Shown: positions 54,301 to 64,000 of the stretch, one piece after another
How positions within the stretch are numbered: the stretch's first letter is position 1
Layout: every line of letters starts with the position of its first letter
DNA from: Sclerurus mexicanus
Lineage: Eukaryota; Chordata; Aves; Passeriformes; Furnariidae
DNA: 64,000 nt
Assembly: GCA_013396755.1 (NCBI GenBank)
Contig: VWZF01005175.1
Span: forward strand, 124,001 to 188,000
Direction of reading: 5' to 3'
Program-made: the position numbers and the translations under genes
The notes under the pieces: model-generated
Told to the model about the DNA's origin: nothing
Database searches by the model: none
Seen by the model: only the letters and a program-made list of their open reading frames with translations

Positions 54301-55114
54301 ATGAAGTCTAGAACTTGTCTCACAGTGTGAGATAGAGCAAACTGTTAAGTTTTTATGAGATCTTGTCAACCTTAAGGGATTATTTTAAAAAACAGAATAA
54401 CTAACTGTATCTGCTCAAGACTGATTCAGTATAGCAGAAAACCTCAAGTCCAACTTTTTGACACTCATCCATTTATCAGTTACAATAACATGCTGAAGCC
54501 TAATCTTTACACAGCAGGGCATGGAGTTAATTTGACAGTATTTTGTAAACTCTGTTTCTACCCCATGATGCTGTGAATTCTAGTTTATCTTAACATATTT
54601 CTTCTTCTTCCCCCATTCTAATTACAACTGAAAATATTTTTACGTTCAAGTCCTCATTATAGCAGATGATTATGAAGCTGACACGGAAGTATTAAAAATG
54701 GTATATGCATTTTGGCAGGCAGTGACCCGAGCCAGAGCTTTGTGAATTAATAATGAACTTCAGATATAACGAACACACCTGTATCTAGACAGGCTATTAG
54801 TAATCATAACTTCATGGCCATCTTTACAGTCTTTCCAGTTCCACTATTAGAAAATGAGTTGGACTAACCAGCGCAACATTTTGCAGCCTCGACATCTGTT
54901 TGTCATTTTTATTTTAATGTAAGAAATAACTAAGGATGTTTTTATCATACAATTTATGCTCCTGTGCTATGTAGCAGTTGCCTAGCTAAACTATACATCG
55001 TGGTGGCCCCAGACTGGTACAGTGATTTTAAAACCACGCTGAACATGGTAGCAGATTGATCATGCAAAATCTGCCCCCCAGCTGATTTTTCCCCACTTGT
55101 GCACAGTGCAATGC

Positions 55115-55160
55115 AAAAAAAAAAAATAAAAAAAAATAAAAGTAAATAAAATCAAAAAGT
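55115..55160. repeat. A-rich run (T-rich in the transcript) downstream of cassette exon
   Basis: Adenine runs are interrupted by single t, gt and c bases. In the GPHN pre-mRNA this is a uridine-rich tract starting about 50 nt after the donor of the 42-nt cassette. U-rich sequence at such places is a known binding site for TIA1-type splicing activators; the role here is inference. Confidence 0.7.
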
Positions 55161-55209
55161 GTGATGGGTGAGCAGGTCGACTGTGTGAGAGAACACGTGC
55201 AAAGTATAC

Positions 55210-55251
55210 CTCAGAAACACTATAGGTGGATGAGCACGAAGGGAGTCGAGC
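55210..55251 (-). CDS. GPHN: GPHN linker cassette exon, 42 nt (ARLPSCSSTYSVSE)
   Basis: On the minus strand, a pyrimidine-rich tract ending CCAG precedes 42 open nucleotides encoding ARLPSCSSTYSVSE, then the donor GAG|GTATAC. This 14-residue serine-rich peptide is the one I know as the C4 cassette of rodent gephyrin. The exon is 14 codons long and phase 0 on both sides, so inclusion keeps the frame between Lys288 and Val289. It is too short to appear in ORF scans. The donor (GTATAC) is suboptimal. A long T-rich stretch follows about 50 nt downstream in the transcript (the A-rich run at 55115-55160 on the plus strand), which could support recognition of a weak donor. Exclusion or inclusion changes the number of serines in the regulated linker. 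Confidence 0.92.
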
Positions 55252-57962
55252 CTGGTTGTGCAGTGGGGAAAAGAAAACATTGTTAAAAAAGAAATGGTGG
55301 CACAGTAAGGGTCTCAGAAGGTTTTCTGTATAGGTGGTTCCAGCACTGAGACAGTAGCAGGGGGGTTCATAAAGTTTCCATGACCAGCTATTTCAGAAAT
55401 ACCAAATTTATGCCTTTTAAGGTGGAAGCTTCTTAAAAGTATTGTATTTGACAAAGAATTAAAACTAACGATGAATCTGAAGACAACTATGAATCCTTCC
55501 TCCTCTAAATAATTGGCAACACTATCCTTAGGATAATAAGTTATTCTAGGATGAAACTTTACCAATTTCCTTCATTTAAAACTATTACTTTCATTCTAAC
55601 TCTGAGAAGGGTACAATGGGAAAACCCATTGGAGGTCCTGTGTATCTTTATGTGAGAACATACTCAGAACCAGCATTTTTACAGTGGAGGTTTTTCTTCA
55701 ATATCACTGCCCCAAAAACCAGAATAACTTGCAAAGTTCAATGACTGTTGGCCAGATACAGGTTAGTAGAAATCTGCAGATTATGCCTCTAAGCAATGTG
55801 AAGTCTGTAATTCTTGGGGGACTCTGTCCACTGTCAGAAGCTTTCAGTATAAACACAAATTAATTGGTAACATTAGTTTTACCAATTGCTTAAGACATGT
55901 TTGTTTATACAGGGTAGTCATTATTCTAAATATTAATGATTCAGACATAAGTATTAAAAAAGGACTCTCTGGTAATTTACAGGAAAATCCTTCCTTTGGG
56001 TGAAAATATTTCATGTTTCACTCTCTGTGAAGAAGGACTAAAAGCAGCTTAATAAGTAAAACTTAAAAAGATACAGTTCTTATAAATGCACTAAAAATCT
56101 TCTCAATTTTTTTCTAGGAGTGAAAAAATGAATTATCAGAAGCCTTAGCAAAACTTCCTTAGACTTAAACTGTACAGCAGTTTGGATACATTTGTAGTAA
56201 AGACGAATCCAGGAAGAATTTCCACCTAAGTTATTAGTGACCACTTGCTGACGGAGGTTTATAAAGGACTGAGCAGAGAACACGGTATTCATAAGAAGTC
56301 TTTCAAGAATATTCTTTAGTCTCAAAAGTGTATTTAGTATTTTTTCACTGAAATACAAAATATCACTTCCAGGTAATTTCTACAGTCACACTGGTCTGTG
56401 TTAAATTATATCTTCATTATATATTTCTATACAACTCTTTTTCTTCCTTGAAAAGTTTTTAATACTCTGGAAATATTTTTGTTCCTTTCTTGCATTGTGT
56501 ATTTAATCTGCTCTTCTAGATAATATTACTATGGAAATCTGAATCACTTAACATCATCTTAAATATTCACACACTCAGCACTTTCTTTAACTGATTAAAT
56601 GTTTTCCTACATTGAGAAGAATTAAGAGAAAAACAGAAGATTCCTTTAGACAAATAACAAGAGTAAAAAAATGCAGTTTTAAGAAATCAATTATTAAATA
56701 GTCTATTTTATAATCAAAGAAAAAAAGAAAAACAGATTCTCTTCTGACACAGCAAAAACTGTTCCTACAAACATTGTTTCTGAAGGCTTTGTAAGAAAGA
56801 TAAGGTGTGCTTTTGCTCAGAACAGGGGTGTAGCTATTCACCTAAGACTTTTGGATGAGTCTCTAACTAACATTCTCAAAAATAATGTCCAGCCATTGTT
56901 TGCATGCTTTGTCTTTCAACAGCATGCAAAAAATTATTAGCTTGGGTTTCACAGGTGAGAATCCAAAGCACGTAGTAATAGCAACAATCATCACAGCATC
57001 AGTTTTTTAAGTATGAGCAACCAGATTAACAAAGACAACAACAGCGAGGAGGTTTGGAACCACAGTCAAGAAAGATCTGAAGAACTTGGCTCACCTTGTC
57101 TACTCCTCACAGCAACTTACAAGGGGGATGCCAGACACTTGTGCAATTTAATCTCCTCTTAGACTACTGCTGTAAGTAGAATGCTATTACTTCCTTGACA
57201 AAGTATCCTGTCATCTAATTATCCCTATTCATTAGTAATGAAACAATTTAACTTCAGTTTTATTCCAATTAGGACACAATATCTTTCAGTAATTTTGTAT
57301 TTTCTTTTTCATAGTTTCAATTCTACAGAAGCAGATGATAATATTCCCTTCAATAAGATACCAGTATATTTTATTTCTTCCTATGCTCAAAAACATACGC
57401 ACACAATTTGCCTTGATCTCTTAATCTGACTCCAATTTCTTTTTCCTTATTCCTACATGTATGGACTCTCAAAGTATTTAATTTTCTCTAAGGATGAAAT
57501 CAAAGGTATACTAAAGTGTTCTAGTCTCAAAATGACCTAACGTTCTTGAGGAAAGGACTACGCTCACAGCACACTCCTGCACATGGGGATTGCTGTTTAT
57601 CTTCAACAGGATCAACTCCATTTCTAAGCATCTGTCTGATTTCAGGATTTTCTAAGTGTACTGCTTCTGTGCTATTAAAATTAAACGTCTCCTTTTCCAA
57701 GCTCCTCTGTTTCTGCAATCTATCCCCCACTCCGCTTACACTGTGTTGTCATGTATGACCTTCAGCGATTGTCTCTTCCAGTTGGACAGAGGGGGCAGCT
57801 CTCCTCATTTTCCATGCTACCTGACAACCCCTACATGTTACATTAGGTGAAGCTAAAGTGCTAACATTTGGGCTCTTTTCCCCCATGAGCATTCAATTTA
57901 AGGAGTCAAATTGTCAGTCAGAGAAATTCCCCACTGTGAGAATGATTTTAAAAGAGCTGTGC

Positions 57963-58214
57963 CTATTTACACCAAGAAGCTGGTTCAAATGCTGCAAGAG
58001 CAATCTGTTGCCAGTCTGAGGGCCTTACTGGCTTGAGTCCAATCTTTAATAATGGAGTATTAGGATCAAGAGTAAAAGTCACATAAATGTAATCCTTCAT
58101 CATGGCCAAAGAAGGCTGGTACTTAAAGTCAGGCAAAGAATGAATGCAGGAGACCACAGACTCTGAGAAACAGGGGTCTGTATGAGAAATTATAATCCTG
58201 GTTTCATTTAACAC
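57963..58214 (-). other. Unexplained 83-codon open frame in intron
   Basis: The frame on the GPHN sense strand encodes a mixed-composition peptide that looks less like chance than its neighbours (for example segments SLPDFKYQPSLAMMKDYIYV and GLKPVRPSDWQQIALAAFEP). There are no clear splice borders and no recognised domain. Its end (ctggtgtaaat-like text near 57970) vaguely resembles an ancient archosaur interspersed repeat. It may be repeat-derived or a conserved non-coding element. Confidence 0.2.
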
Positions 58215-60785
58215 AATCTATTGCCAGTATTTGGCCTCTGCTAAGAATTCTGAGAACAGTTTTCCTGAACAAAACCAGAACCTTTCACTTGGAACTATTC
58301 TGGTTAAAAGCCATAAAAAACTGGCATATCACTCCGTGTAGAACTTCTACACTTAATCTTTTTCCTGATGGGCTTTCCATAACATTTTTCTGCAAAAATT
58401 AAACTTGCATTTAAAATTCTCAGCCTGCATAATTACAACAAGAAAACCAAAAGAAAAATCTTCAAAGCACAGACTGAAGTAGTATTGTTCTGAGGACTTT
58501 CAGAGAAATTCCACACTTTCATAAGGGTATCAATTTTAGCAGGTATTGTCGGTTCTAAAATATAAACCAGTGAACTCTTCCACTGTTGATCATGTCAGTA
58601 GCAAACAGACTTATTTGCTACTGCTACATTAATGTGAGCAGTGGGGGAATACTAACATGTCCAAGTGATAGAACACTTTCTAAGCAGTTCGGTGTCAAAC
58701 TGGTCTCTGGGAGGGGTCAAAGGATTAAATACTGAAAATAACACAAGATGAATGAATTTTTCAAGAAGAAATGCAAAAACAAATCTTAGGTTAGGATAAA
58801 CTCTGTGTGTTACTGCTGACACTAAAACCTTCAAAATTGTTTAATTAACTCAAATTTTCGCGCAAGTTTTCAGCGCAATTTTATTTCAAGTATCTGGCAA
58901 GACTTCTAAATTTTGGTGGCATCTGGGATATTCTGCAGAATTCCAATGTTTCCTCCACATTTCCAACGGCCCGTGAATTTAATCTGGAAAGCACGTCTTT
59001 GCAATTCATTCTGGAACAAAGGTTCCACCTTAATGGTATTTTGCAATACAAAGTTGTGCAATAGCATTTCATTTTCACTTATGGAGCTGGCCATCAGACA
59101 CTAGATGCTCCCCCTCCCATACCATTCAATACTTTTGCCACACTGTAGGAGCATCAGAAACTTACATCTAAAACCCTTCCCAAAAGCAGTATGGAAAAGA
59201 TGAAAATTATTTTAAAAATGAACTATTAACAGATTCCTCATTATTTTCCCCCCAATTCTCCACTACTGAGAATTGTTCACTCTTTCTTTTCTTTGATCAG
59301 TCATTTGTATATTGCCTTTTAAAATGCTGTCTTATCTACTACATCCATTTTTACCGCACGAATCAGAGCAGCAGTGACAAAAGCAGCAAATTTTAGCAAT
59401 GTGTCCTGCTTGTTTTAAGAAATTTAAAGGCATATGCAGAATATACGGAACATTTCTTTGCTTACTTACATTCCTTACTGACTGACTTACATGGTGTAGG
59501 GTATGGTCACAAAATAACAGATAAAGTGGCACAGGGAACAGGACAATTTCATGACAACTTATGTTGTCATGTTCTCATGTCTAATGTAGTCACAGGTTTT
59601 AATTTGAAATCTTTCCCCATAGGACATTCTGTGAAATAACATGTGATTAGAAGGTTGCCTTTATAGTATAAGATTTTGTGGCATAATTTTTTTCCTGGCT
59701 TTAATTTATTCTTAAGTACTAAATAATGAATTTAAGAACAAGTAGTTTAAAATAAAGGAACTTGCTTTGTCTTCATTGCAACTAATAAATTTGAGTTGCC
59801 ACCAAATCTGAAATATGACACAGTTTATTTCCCCCAGAATGTGATTCTGAAAATTTGCCAGGAAAAAGATACTGTCTTTTAATCAAATTTATTTTATGGA
59901 AGCTGCAAAATATTAGCAGCTTGATTTCCTTGTATTGAACCTGCAAAAGATTATAAACTCAAGAACTTGTATTTGACAATAAGCAATCCCAACTTTATGT
60001 CAGATACATAGCTGGATGTGCAAAAGCACCCAAAAGGGGTAAAAATCATCAAATCCTTATCATTACCAAAGTTATCTTGCACTGTATAACCTTAGTGGAT
60101 TATGCATTAGAATGATAGTGCTGAAAATGACAACAATCATAGTGTATGGAAGACAAACAGCACATGAATCTAAAGAAATTATTCAGAGAACCTTCAGTGG
60201 ATGGATGTGCAAAGGGATAAAGGGTTACTAACTTTCACATCTGTGATGCTAAAGTGTAACTGTTTTCCTAACTTTCATTATATACAAAATTAGGTGTCTT
60301 AAAGTCACTTCCATGGAATTGCTGAAAAGCTGATCTTACTTTAGGATTTGAACTACTAAACATGAGGTACTGCTGTCTGTAGTGTTATGTTGGATTTGAC
60401 TTGTTTTATTAAATATTTCTGTGAAAAATGGGCAACTTTACAGGGATGTCATGACTGATACACTAGATTCTAATTGGTTTTCCACAACTGTTTTTCATTA
60501 AGGAACAAATGTAATGCATAAGAAATATGCTGCAGAATTTTTTGCATTAGTCTGCTACAAAAACAAGCAACAAAATTTTCACAGCTGTCACTCAGACAAA
60601 TATTAACCTAACCCAAAAAGATCGAAGCTAAAGACAGAGATACATGTGAACCTATATGCTTTTGGGTTACCTTTTATCAGCCATAGCTTCTGGTTCAGGT
60701 CAGACTATCAATCACTGGCAGAAGGTATTTTTAGCCTATAAGTTAAGGGCATCTGTTTGTTTAATATTCAGGAAAACTTTCAAAT

Positions 60786-60834
60786 ATGCAACTTTGATTT
60801 TGGAGGTTTTAGACATGCAACTTTGATTTTGGAG
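60786..60834. repeat. 20-bp direct repeat, 29-bp period
   Basis: The sequence atgcaactttgattttggag occurs at 60786-60805 and again, exactly, at 60815-60834. The 9 bases between copies are not part of the repeat. It looks like a local duplication inside an intron. Confidence 0.9.
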
Positions 60835-60998
60835 AGGGATTTTTATTTTTTTTTTAAGTTTCTGTAAAGCCAAGCAGTTTGATTAGCATTCATTAAAATG
60901 CAGTAGGATATTCTTCTAAACAAGCTGTTAATTAGGTCTGGTTTCTCACACACGTTAAAATGAAGCCCCAGTGAGAAATGAAAGAAAACACAAAGGGA

Positions 60999-61021
60999 GA
61001 AAGAGAGAGAGAAAAGAAAAA
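60999..61021. repeat. GA-rich simple sequence
   Basis: This is an interrupted purine run of GAGA and AAAG units. On the transcribed (minus) strand it is a CU-rich run. It is a plain microsatellite-like tract. Confidence 0.75.
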
Positions 61022-62884
61022 GATGGGGATGAGAGGACAAACCAATCAATTTGGTGTTACCAGCCAGCAGAAGTTTTAAAAAAATCAGATCACCGAGTGA
61101 AATCGTACATTTACTCGGAGAGAGCAGCCTTTGACATTTCCTTCTAGGGGATCTCTGAGCTCCTCCAGCTTTCAGTGGAGCTACATGTAAACATCAGAAA
61201 ATGAATTCAAAAAGCATCCTGTTCTTGGCATGGGCTTTTTTCTTAATTTTTCTTTTGTTCTTTGCTTTTGTGTTTTATTTTAAATAAATCATAGCATAAC
61301 ACGTTTCTCACTGCCAGAACATTTCAAGACATCAAGTGCTTTGAACAACAGGACATGGAAGTTCAGTAAGCTTGAAATCTGGAAGCAAGGTATCTTTGCT
61401 TAACATTGTTCTTTCCCATTACGGAAACAGAATATTGAACACTCAAGGGAGCTATCATTCTAAAGCTACTGAGTTTCTGCTACATTGTTTATTACGTATC
61501 TATTTATTTATTTGCTTGTCTATTGCTAAGGCATTATGAATCCAGAATTGCATGCGATGACCCAAGCCTTAAGATGCACAGGTCACTGCAGTGACACACA
61601 CAGTTTGCAAAACCAGCATAGAAACTGTGCTGTCTTGTATTCTTGTCCTGAATATCTCCCACTGAAACAGTGCTTCATTCATGTACAGTGCTTTCTCATC
61701 TACAATGCAGATGAGTAATTAAAACCTCTTCCCAAATCACAAGATGAAAAGATAAAGCCTCACAGACAGTGAGGAACGCTACAGATGCCTCTAGCTAGAG
61801 CTTGTATAAACAAGTAGCAACTGGCTTCTTTTTCTACGTTGAGATCAGTTTAAGTGGTGGCATTACCGGAAAGAGGTGCATAATTAATCTTTTCCCTCCC
61901 CTTCTTTGTGCTCCGTGAAATAACATTTTCACAAAGAGCAGCTGTAGAACAGGGTTAGAGAACAGAGAGGATGGCTTGTCCTGGAACAAAGGCAACACAC
62001 TCACATATAAAACCAAAACCAAAGCAAAAGATGAAAAAACAAGAAGGCAGGAAAGGCAAGGAAAATACAGAAGAAAAAAAATAAATAATTGGTGCTTGAG
62101 AAAGTGCTAAAGGGAAATAAAGTGGGGAAAATTGGACAGCTGAAAGAGAGGCAACTCTTGAACCTAAACAAAATGGCTTGGACTGCATGTGATCAGTGTC
62201 TTGGTTCTAAACCATTTATCAGGGTGTAACTACGCATGGTGGGTACTGGTTTAGATATCGGCCTGTTCTGTTAAGCAATCTAAATATTTGGGGATGTTTA
62301 TACAAACATTAAAAGGCAGGAGTTACTAATTATCAGCAAAACAGTGGCTCCGTTCTTGTTAGAGGCATGTGAATCTCTCTCTCCTTTCATCTTTATTTAC
62401 CCTGATTTTTTTCCTAATTTAAAGACTACATACACATTAAACATTCAACTATCTTGTAATGGTGTTTTGCAGAATTAAAAGTGTCAACACTGTAAGAATT
62501 GAATTATGTTTCAAGATGGGAAGCAGTAGTTTGAAGATGAGTAAGTCACTTCTCCACGTAACAGGCAACAAACAACATAGATCAGAGAAGTGGTTTAATC
62601 ATGATCACCAAAATATAGGCACTTCAAGAGAGTTGTTACTATCTCTTATTTCTGGTGACATCCAAAGCTACCTAACTGGCAGCCTGCCTTCAGTAGGTTG
62701 TTCTATGTGTAGCACAGAAACAAACAAAATGTGACCCAACAGCAATAAGAATACTGAAATAAAAATGATGGGATGGTGAGAAATGGAAAAGCCCCTTCCC
62801 TCCCTCCCAACACCTCCCCCTTCAAAAGGAAAAGTGTAGGCTATAGAAGAAAACTTGCAAAATAAATGTTAGAAACATATTTAC

Positions 62885-62941
62885 TTTGAGGGATCCAACT
62901 CTACTAGCAACTCCTTTGCTTTCATCCGGCCGTCTAATTTG
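62885..62941 (-). CDS. GPHN: GPHN linker cassette exon, 57 nt (QIRRPDESKGVASRVGSLK)
   Basis: On the minus strand a pyrimidine-rich tract and TAG precede an open 57-nt segment translating to QIRRPDESKGVASRVGSLK, followed by the donor AAA|GTAAAT. The length is 19 codons, phase 0 on both sides, so it can be included or skipped in frame between Lys288 and the next linker exon. Its position matches the site of the C4-type alternative cassettes described for mammalian gephyrin, and I recognise the peptide as one of these, though the exact cassette label is from memory. The exon is basic and serine-containing with two CpG-containing arginine/proline codons, unlike the AT-rich surroundings. The donor is weaker than consensus, which suits optional use. 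The linker is the phosphorylated, partner-binding part of the scaffold. Confidence 0.85.
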
Positions 62942-64000
62942 CTACAATGGGGGAAGATGGGTAAAAAAGACAGAAGAATAAAGAAAAAGTGAACTTAAAA
63001 AAATTTCCACACAATCAGTTAGCAGTACATGCAAGACATCAATTTGACTCTCTGAGACACCTCTAGAGGACAAAGACACAGACTCTAATTTCCGAAATAA
63101 ATGACGCTCCATCATGGCATTTTAAACTTGCTTTGCTGATCACTTTTATCTCAATACATTACCAATCTGGCACATAAGTTGCATGCTGAATTCACTAACA
63201 TTTTTGAAAGAACACATGTTACTTATCTGATTTGGATATTGAGAATAATGACGTTCTAAAACTCTAACTGAAGAAAAACCCACCCGATACCTTCTACAAA
63301 TCATATGATCAGAGTGTGCTGTCACTGGGAGCCTGCAAGTATCATGACTGATACTTGACAGAATGTAATACAGATTCCTATTGACCCAGGCCTAGAGATT
63401 TTAGCCACTGCTATCAAGATTCCCAGTTAAAAATTATGCTGCCCAACCAGAAAATTTTAATGCCAGACCAACATTAGATTTTTATTTTAAATATACCACA
63501 TACATAATCTTCAGCATCTCCTACCTGATTACCTTTCCTTTATTATATACATTTTTTCCTATATGATGCAGAGTATGGAAGAAACAAATGAGGTAGTGGC
63601 TCAAAAGGCTTCGTGTTGTCAGAAGCATGTAAAATAAAACATTCATTTACAGCAAAACTTCTTTGTGGAACTGCTGAATCTGGTAAACAAATGTCTTTTA
63701 CTGATAAATTGAACTTTGTTGTGTAATTTGAAGTAGAGAAGACAATAAAAATCACTTTAGAAATATCCTTCTAGTCTGAGCCGAGACTGACCTGAGAGTT
63801 TTTATTACCTGATGGTTGTTTCACAGCTTAAGGAAAACAAAATCCCACACAACTGAGGTGAACCCTTTCAAACCACACTGTTTTTTGTTTAAGAAATCTC
63901 ATCAAGGAAGCCCAGGACTGAATGAACCACAGAAATTCGACTATGCTTTTTGCTCTCTGGAGCACACTAGCAGAGGCACAAGTTGAATTGTCCTGTTTCT
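62942..64000 (-). other. GPHN: GPHN linker intron, partial (5' part outside window)
   Basis: This is intronic sequence upstream of the first visible cassette exon. Its last 50 bases, read on the minus strand, form a good polypyrimidine tract ending in TAG just before the exon. I saw no linker exon ending in the residues ...CPTPK, which must precede this point and so probably lies above 64000. No repeat is obvious here. Confidence 0.85.

Larger units (their letters stand above)
39775..55209 (-). other. GPHN: GPHN long linker intron (15.4 kb)
   Basis: This is the largest complete intron in the window. It contains a CpG-rich island at about 43855-44255, a CR1 copy at 47384-47992, a short CR1 tail near 44690, simple repeats near 41615-41686 and 51300-51337, and a perfect hairpin at 46129-46157. 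At least two unannotated AG...GT segments with strong splice signals (42481-42539 and 48728-48774) also lie here. The rest is AT-rich with no feature I can name. Confidence 0.8.
55252..62884 (-). other. GPHN: GPHN intron between the two linker cassettes
   Basis: This is 7.6 kb of AT-rich intron. It contains a 20-bp direct repeat at 60786-60834, a GA-rich run near 60999-61021 and an unexplained 83-codon open frame at 57963-58214 on the minus strand. I saw no recognisable full retroposon and no further gephyrin coding sequence. Confidence 0.8.

Overview
This window is vertebrate, almost certainly avian, nuclear DNA. It lies inside one large gene, gephyrin (GPHN), transcribed from the minus strand, so the gene's 5' side is at high coordinates. 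The bird call rests on several 5'-truncated CR1 retroposons on both strands and a tRNA-Ile-headed SINE with a CR1-type tail. No bacterial, plasmid or phage feature is visible.

Ten small exons can be read from the sequence. In transcription order they are: two short cassette exons of the central linker (62885-62941, QIRRPDESKGVASRVGSLK; 55210-55251, ARLPSCSSTYSVSE); the 43-nt linker exon VQSRCSSKENILRA (39732-39774); then seven consecutive exons of the MoeA-like E domain at 36313-36450, 31769-31861, 28367-28422, 23334-23453, 19226-19284, 18873-19026 and 16957-17078. Together the constitutive exons encode residues 289-550 in human 736-residue numbering. Apart from one junction, reading frames match across every intron and the protein matches the mammalian one as I recall it. 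The N-terminal G domain and first linker exons lie beyond 64000. The C-terminal exons (residue 550 onward) lie beyond position 1. The three linker mini-exons are more than 15 kb, 7 kb and 3 kb from their neighbours and too short for ordinary ORF detection.

Layout: 1-16956 is intron with two CR1 copies and a CR1 tail; 16957-39774 holds eight exons with introns of 0.2-4.9 kb, one CR1, the tRNA-derived SINE and several candidate hidden exons; 39775-64000 is long linker introns with a CpG-rich island near 44 kb, a CR1 at 47.4-48.0 kb, and the two cassette exons.

Most worth checking: (1) the exon at 28367-28422 lacks a GT donor where the protein alignment requires its end; (2) a 369-nt open segment at 20432-20800 with AG and GT borders whose phase and length would insert 123 residues in frame; (3) a 48-nt phase-1 candidate cassette at 35289-35336; (4) strong splice-site pairs at 42481-42539 and 48728-48774 that would break the frame; (5) an intronic CpG-rich island at about 43.86-44.25 kb with good donors on both sides, suggesting an internal, possibly divergent, promoter. 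These are inferences from reading the sequence and need RNA and comparative data.
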